The notes under the pieces: generated by a model
What the model saw: only the letters and a program-made list of their open reading frames with translations
What the model was told of the DNA's origin: nothing
Database searches by the model: none
Made by a program: the position numbers and the translations under genes
Assembly: GCA_013375405.1 (NCBI GenBank)
Contig: JABXJU010000080.1
Coordinates: forward strand, 1 to 17,481
Source: Candidatus Helarchaeota archaeon
GTDB lineage: Archaea > Asgardarchaeota > Lokiarchaeia > Helarchaeales > HEL-GB-A
Length of the DNA stretch: 17,481 nucleotides
Direction of reading: 5' to 3'
In this document: in pieces, positions 13,149 through 17,481 of the stretch
Position numbering within the stretch: position 1 is the first letter of the stretch
Layout of the letters: every line of letters starts with the position of its first letter

Positions 13149-16100
13149 ATGATGCATATTAAACGTTCTCATTCTCGAAATCGAAGAAAGCTCGTTTTAT
13201 TTAGCTTGTTTCTTGGAATTAGTTTGATATTTGGCTGTTTTATAGGAATTAATGCTGTAAATCCAGCGCCAGCACTATCTTCCACCTTGGTTGAAGAAGA
13301 TGCTGTACCGCTCGCTTGTTTACAATGGGAGGGGAATTTGACGCGTGAATGGGAGCCTATAGTTCTCACTATTGCCGATGTTCCCCAATTAACAAATTTA
13401 AGGTGGGAGAACATTCGAGTTGTTTATTACGATACGGATAATGCCTCTTGGATCTCAGTCCCATTCCAAATTGATGAAGTGGACTTTTACACTGGATGGG
13501 AAGAGGGGCAGTTTATCACAGGGGGACTAGTACCTGGCAGCGCCCAAATACCGAGTGTTCGGTGGTTGGATATAGATGGGATGGACAATGCATTCGGGGG
13601 TTTTGATGAACTGGTTTTCTATGCACATCCTGGCGCGCGTGTGGCCTCATCGATGTGGTGGGAGGGGGATGCTGCGGGAGTGTATCCCAATCGAATTGAG
13701 CTGTCGATCATTGATCCGGTAGATGGGGGGAGAGCCTGGGTTTATATCTATTATGATTTCTTGGATCATGGAGATCCGATGGTGATGGGACCCGCTGTAG
13801 CGAAATGGATTGATTATCCAGAAATCGGTTGGAATGATAGCGTCTTCCTAGCATATGGAGAGAATTATAACGTGTCGAAGAGCAAGAGCAATCCGGATCT
13901 CGAGATTGATATTCGGAAACGGGATGGGGGAGTAAATTTCATTAATGAAACGCCAAAAGTCTATAGCAATATTACTTTCACGGATCTTATAGGGTTAAAT
14001 AAATTTACTATGACAGGCGCCGAGGGGACATGGAACAGTTCTATGTATTCTGGTACTAAGACAGAAATTCAATCTACAGATTCTGGATTTTATAACACGG
14101 AAGGCGGAACAGGTACAGTACCTGTATCAGGACCAATCCGGACCATTGTCAATAGAAGAATGTGGACTGACTTTCAAATAAATGCTACTCACACCGTTTC
14201 TATCCTGGATCACCAAGCGGACATTTATTACATGGATAGTAAAGTCACGAATTATACGAAACAAGTCCCGAACTTGGGACCGACCTGGAATATCACGGTT
14301 GACTTCAATTATGATCTTGTAACGTCGCTTGATACCTCGGTCCGCTCTAATTACCTTGTCTATGATGGCTGGGTTCAAGAAGGGCTGGTCAGAAGGAGTA
14401 TACCAAACGGATTACCTAATGAAACAAATGGGGAATTGAGGGCGACAAATGGACCGACCTCTTCAAATCCCAAGCAACCTGTAGGGTTAAATGGGCACCC
14501 ATTATTAGTGGGAGCCCCGGATATTCCTGACTTTTTCCTATTTACTTCAACTACCCAAGGCTCAATGTGGATGTATTCCCCACGACAGGAAATAGGGAAT
14601 GTACCTCGAGGGGTATATTGGCGGGATGATGATGTGACCTCCGAAATCGGATATGTTCTCGCCGACGTTGTATCTTCAGGGGGAAGTTTGGAATATGTAC
14701 AGAAATGGAAATATCTAGGACCGATCACCACACAACAGCAAGCTCGTGACGAGGGAATAAACACATACTTAGAATTTAACAATACGCTACAATGGAGTAC
14801 TTTCGACCAATTTGCGCCACAGGATAACTATGCCCCTGAGATCATGGAAACCATTCAATTACCCTTTCCCGCCGTAAACAATGAGAGCACGGTAATTGTC
14901 GCCATAGTTAATGACACTGATGTTGGTGTCCATAAAGTGCAGCTCTTTTATGATAATGGGTCGGGGGTTTACATCACGCCCATGGACTATTATAGTGAAT
15001 ATGGCGTGTATATCGGACTCATTCCGGTTCATCCCTATTTAACGGATATCATTTATTGGATCGAGGCTAATGATACGTACGGGAATAGAGCCACCACCGC
15101 CTTTGATTTCCTAGGAACTTATAGTTTCACGTATGACCCGGTGGGGGCCGATCCGATATTTCCTTGGTTTGTCACCGAACCACCAAATACTGCAGTGGAT
15201 GTAATGTCCGAACTAGATTATCACCGGAAGGTAGTCGTGTTGTGGGATAATAATAGTCTTTTGGGCATGGGTGCCCAGATGGAAACTGCTATCATGCCGA
15301 ACCAAACCGGTACTTTGGAAATGTGGGTCTATGGAATGGATGGACCGAATAACCAATTTTTCATTGAGTTATATGATAGTGCAGGAGGAGGCGCCCCCGC
15401 GATCCAAATTGTAGCGGACTGGAGTATTGGGGTAAAACAGCTGAGTAATAATGCGGGGCTAGGCTGGTCTCCTATTGTTGCATCACCAAACTTTACTAGT
15501 GGCACGTGGCACCACCTCCGCCTGGCCTACGATTGTACCCTCAATACATATAATATTTGGGTCGATGGGGCGTTTTATGGAGTGCAAAACTTCGCGGTTC
15601 CAGCTTTTATAATAGACAGCATCATCTTATCCACTACTGGATATATGGCTGGAGATTCAGATCAAGGGGCCACCGTCTTTGTTGATGCGCTCGATGCTTC
15701 ATTCGACTGGAAGTACTACCCGAATCGAAACATGGACACTTACCAAGAGCTGCCCGATTATAAAGCCGAGTATAGTTTTGAGCCAGAAGGTCCGGAAGGG
15801 CGTTTGGCCGATTGGATTATTTGGGAAGATCCAATGACATTTGTTGATGTGACGGAAGAGAAGTCTCAGCACAGAAATGTAGTCGAGTTTTGGGATCAAA
15901 GTAACCCTGAAACTTGTAGCATAACCCAGAACTTCACCGCCCAAACAAACGGCACGATTGAATGGTGGATGAATGGCAACGACTTTCAACCAGTGGATCC
16001 AGCTGGTGAGTTTTTTGTGAGGTTTCAAGATCGTTCCGGGATAGATGCAATTGTATTGCGCGCGGATTGGAGCACTGTTGCTGGAGGAGATCGGCTCCAA

Positions 16101-17481
16101 GGCTCACATGGTCTGGGTATGGTGGATATTGTCCCCCCAGGTATGTTTCAAAAAAATACCTGGTACCATATTCGAGTTGATTTTGATGTCTTAGGTACAT
16201 ATCAAATTTTTGTTGATGGGATGGCCTATGGGAGTTTTAACTTCCTACAGCCAGTTATTGATATTAGTCAGATCCAATTTGGTACTGGTCCAATTGCAGG
16301 TAGTGGTGGTAATTTATTCAGCGCGTATATCGATGCCGTCGATTATTCCTGGGCGGACGGTTACTATCTCAACCGCAATTATGGTTCTTATATCCATGGA
16401 AGACTCTATATTGGATTTAATTTCACAGTGACCGATCCGTATCCACCGCCCAAGGTGAGAGGGGTCACTCCTACGAATCTCGGGATAGGAAATACCTTAA
16501 ATGTGTCTTGGACGGTGAGCCCTGCGGAGGATGTTGAGGGTTACCGGCTTTGGACGAGTACCCAAGAGAATGGACCTTATACCCTTCATGATGTTATGAT
16601 GGGGCGGTTCAACACATCCACGATTGTTTCATCCTTGACTGATGGGCAAACGTATTGGTTTATGGTTCAAGCATTTGATGGCGTCCCAGGACAGTTCGGT
16701 GAAAATTCAACGAAGAAAGCGGGAATTCCGACGGATGTCACACCACCGGCGCAGGTGACGGGAGTTTTAATCGATGTGATTCCCACAGGAAATGAGTTAA
16801 ATATTACGTGGAATGCAAATACCGAACCGGATTTTGATTATTATAAAGTATATCGGGGTAATTCCCCGGATACCACGGTGTGGATAGCTGATACGAACGA
16901 CACCTTTTATTTTGATAGTGGATTAACCGACCTACAAATCTATTGGTATAGAATTACCGCAGTGGATGATGGAATCAATCCAGACATCGCCCCTCCATTT
17001 AAAAATGAAGGGGTGCCCTCAGCTGCAGTAGATGGGACCCCCAATGACACCACTGAACCCGCCCCAGTAACGAGCTTGCAAGTGTTCGTGGTCCCTGAGG
17101 GGGATCAACTAGATCTCCAGTGGGATGATGTCAATTTCACAGGAGATGTTGATGGATATCGGATCTATCGAAACATCACTGAATCGACTTTTCAACTGAT
17201 CACCACAATATCCGATACCTGGTATAACGACACGGCGGTGGACAATGGGAAGACCTACGTGTACAAGGTGGCGGCGATCGATGAGGTGCCCAATGAAGGG
17301 TTAAACTCTACTGCAGTAAATGGAACACCTTGGGATTCCGTCCCACCGGATCCCGTTACCATTACTCCAGATCCCGTGGCGGCAATCCCTGCGGGGAAGG
17401 CATTGAATATTTCCTGGACTGCGAATACATCTTCGGATGTAGCCGGATATTGGATCTATAATAGCACTTCAGAATTTGGCA
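13149..17481 (+). CDS. Giant secreted protein with LamG-like and fibronectin type III domains (3' end cut off)
   Basis: One frame stays open from the ATG at 13149 to the window end (1444 codons), so the gene is incomplete. It begins with an Arg-rich signal peptide (basic residues 5-14, hydrophobic core 15-37); Cys30 in LIFGC is a weak lipobox candidate. Residues about 45-690 are a beta-rich region rich in Trp and Tyr that I do not recognise. Two LamG/concanavalin-like sandwiches follow (about 695-853 and 908-1071), each with W-x-HxR and a Val-Asp-Gly hairpin (YNIWVDGAFYG, YQIFVDGMAYG). Fibronectin type III repeats begin near 1099, 1198, 1304 and 1398, the last one cut. It is probably a cell-surface adhesin or matrix protein that binds glycans. 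The DNA is visibly richer in G+C than its neighbours. It is divergent from the Ig-domain membrane protein gene. Confidence 0.88.
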   Translation, partial: MMHIKRSHSRNRRKLVLFSLFLGISLIFGCFIGINAVNPAPALSSTLVEEDAVPLACLQWEGNLTREWEPIVLTIADVPQLTNLRWENIRVVYYDTDNASWISVPFQIDEVDFYTGWEEGQFITGGLVPGSAQIPSVRWLDIDGMDNAFGGFDELVFYAHPGARVASSMWWEGDAAGVYPNRIELSIIDPVDGGRAWVYIYYDFLDHGDPMVMGPAVAKWIDYPEIGWNDSVFLAYGENYNVSKSKSNPDLEIDIRKRDGGVNFINETPKVYSNITFTDLIGLNKFTMTGAEGTWNSSMYSGTKTEIQSTDSGFYNTEGGTGTVPVSGPIRTIVNRRMWTDFQINATHTVSILDHQADIYYMDSKVTNYTKQVPNLGPTWNITVDFNYDLVTSLDTSVRSNYLVYDGWVQEGLVRRSIPNGLPNETNGELRATNGPTSSNPKQPVGLNGHPLLVGAPDIPDFFLFTSTTQGSMWMYSPRQEIGNVPRGVYWRDDDVTSEIGYVLADVVSSGGSLEYVQKWKYLGPITTQQQARDEGINTYLEFNNTLQWSTFDQFAPQDNYAPEIMETIQLPFPAVNNESTVIVAIVNDTDVGVHKVQLFYDNGSGVYITPMDYYSEYGVYIGLIPVHPYLTDIIYWIEANDTYGNRATTAFDFLGTYSFTYDPVGADPIFPWFVTEPPNTAVDVMSELDYHRKVVVLWDNNSLLGMGAQMETAIMPNQTGTLEMWVYGMDGPNNQFFIELYDSAGGGAPAIQIVADWSIGVKQLSNNAGLGWSPIVASPNFTSGTWHHLRLAYDCTLNTYNIWVDGAFYGVQNFAVPAFIIDSIILSTTGYMAGDSDQGATVFVDALDASFDWKYYPNRNMDTYQELPDYKAEYSFEPEGPEGRLADWIIWEDPMTFVDVTEEKSQHRNVVEFWDQSNPETCSITQNFTAQTNGTIEWWMNGNDFQPVDPAGEFFVRFQDRSGIDAIVLRADWSTVAGGDRLQGSHGLGMVDIVPPGMFQKNTWYHIRVDFDVLGTYQIFVDGMAYGSFNFLQPVIDISQIQFGTGPIAGSGGNLFSAYIDAVDYSWADGYYLNRNYGSYIHGRLYIGFNFTVTDPYPPPKVRGVTPTNLGIGNTLNVSWTVSPAEDVEGYRLWTSTQENGPYTLHDVMMGRFNTSTIVSSLTDGQTYWFMVQAFDGVPGQFGENSTKKAGIPTDVTPPAQVTGVLIDVIPTGNELNITWNANTEPDFDYYKVYRGNSPDTTVWIADTNDTFYFDSGLTDLQIYWYRITAVDDGINPDIAPPFKNEGVPSAAVDGTPNDTTEPAPVTSLQVFVVPEGDQLDLQWDDVNFTGDVDGYRIYRNITESTFQLITTISDTWYNDTAVDNGKTYVYKVAAIDEVPNEGLNSTAVNGTPWDSVPPDPVTITPDPVAAIPAGKALNISWTANTSSDVAGYWIYNSTSEFG

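Noticed and set aside
14127..14782. Two adjoining open frames on the minus strand
   Set aside because: They lie inside the giant secreted protein gene, whose frame continues unbroken and has recognisable domains; the minus-strand products look like no protein.
15699..16200. Overlapping minus-strand open frames and a plus-strand frame at 16210-16431
   Set aside because: They are shadows of the LamG-like domains; I read the main frame codon by codon through this part and found no stop.

Overview
The window looks like a piece of an Asgard archaeal genome (Promethearchaeota; a Loki-like lineage is my guess). The reasons are a eukaryote-style ubiquitin conjugation operon, an archaeal/eukaryotic ribosomal protein eL33 (L35Ae), frequent TTG starts, archaeal TATA boxes and Shine-Dalgarno sites, AT-rich DNA, and long multidomain surface proteins. 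I found no tRNA, rRNA, CRISPR array, insertion sequence or phage gene.

Layout. 1-1264: a class II aldolase-like enzyme. 1531-3366: a coiled-coil, Pro/Gly-rich protein with a Lys-rich tail, convergent with a zinc-ribbon methyltransferase. 3691-4323: a small unknown gene convergent with rpl35ae. 4539-5570: a membrane-anchored protein with a repeated PPPMAPP linker. 5741-5905: a small zinc-finger protein. 5976-6134: a 52-residue ribbon-helix-helix protein, easily missed because it is so short. 6298-8740: a four-gene operon of ubiquitin-like modifier, E1, E2 and JAMM/Rpn11-like protease. 8737-9069: an unknown protein overlapping the protease gene tail to tail. 9182-12918: a tiny gene coupled to a 1207-residue single-pass protein with outside Ig-like domains and an inside coiled-coil region ending in a RING-like zinc finger. 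13149 to the window end: an incomplete giant secreted protein with two LamG-like and at least four fibronectin type III domains.

How it fits together. The operon holds every step of a ubiquitin cycle except an E3: modifier, activation (E1 with an E2-binding C-terminal domain), conjugation (E2), and processing or removal (JAMM protease). The E3 candidate lies about 0.4 kb downstream on the other strand: the 1207-residue membrane protein ends in eight spaced Cys/His ligands with the Leu-x2-Trp of RING-H2 fingers. The operon also appears to have its own switch: the divergent ribbon-helix-helix gene shares its upstream region, which contains a perfect 18-bp palindrome. The modifier aligns without gaps to ubiquitin but ends Ala-Gly plus an eight-residue tail, in place of Gly-Gly. 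These are inferences from sequence patterns; none has been tested.
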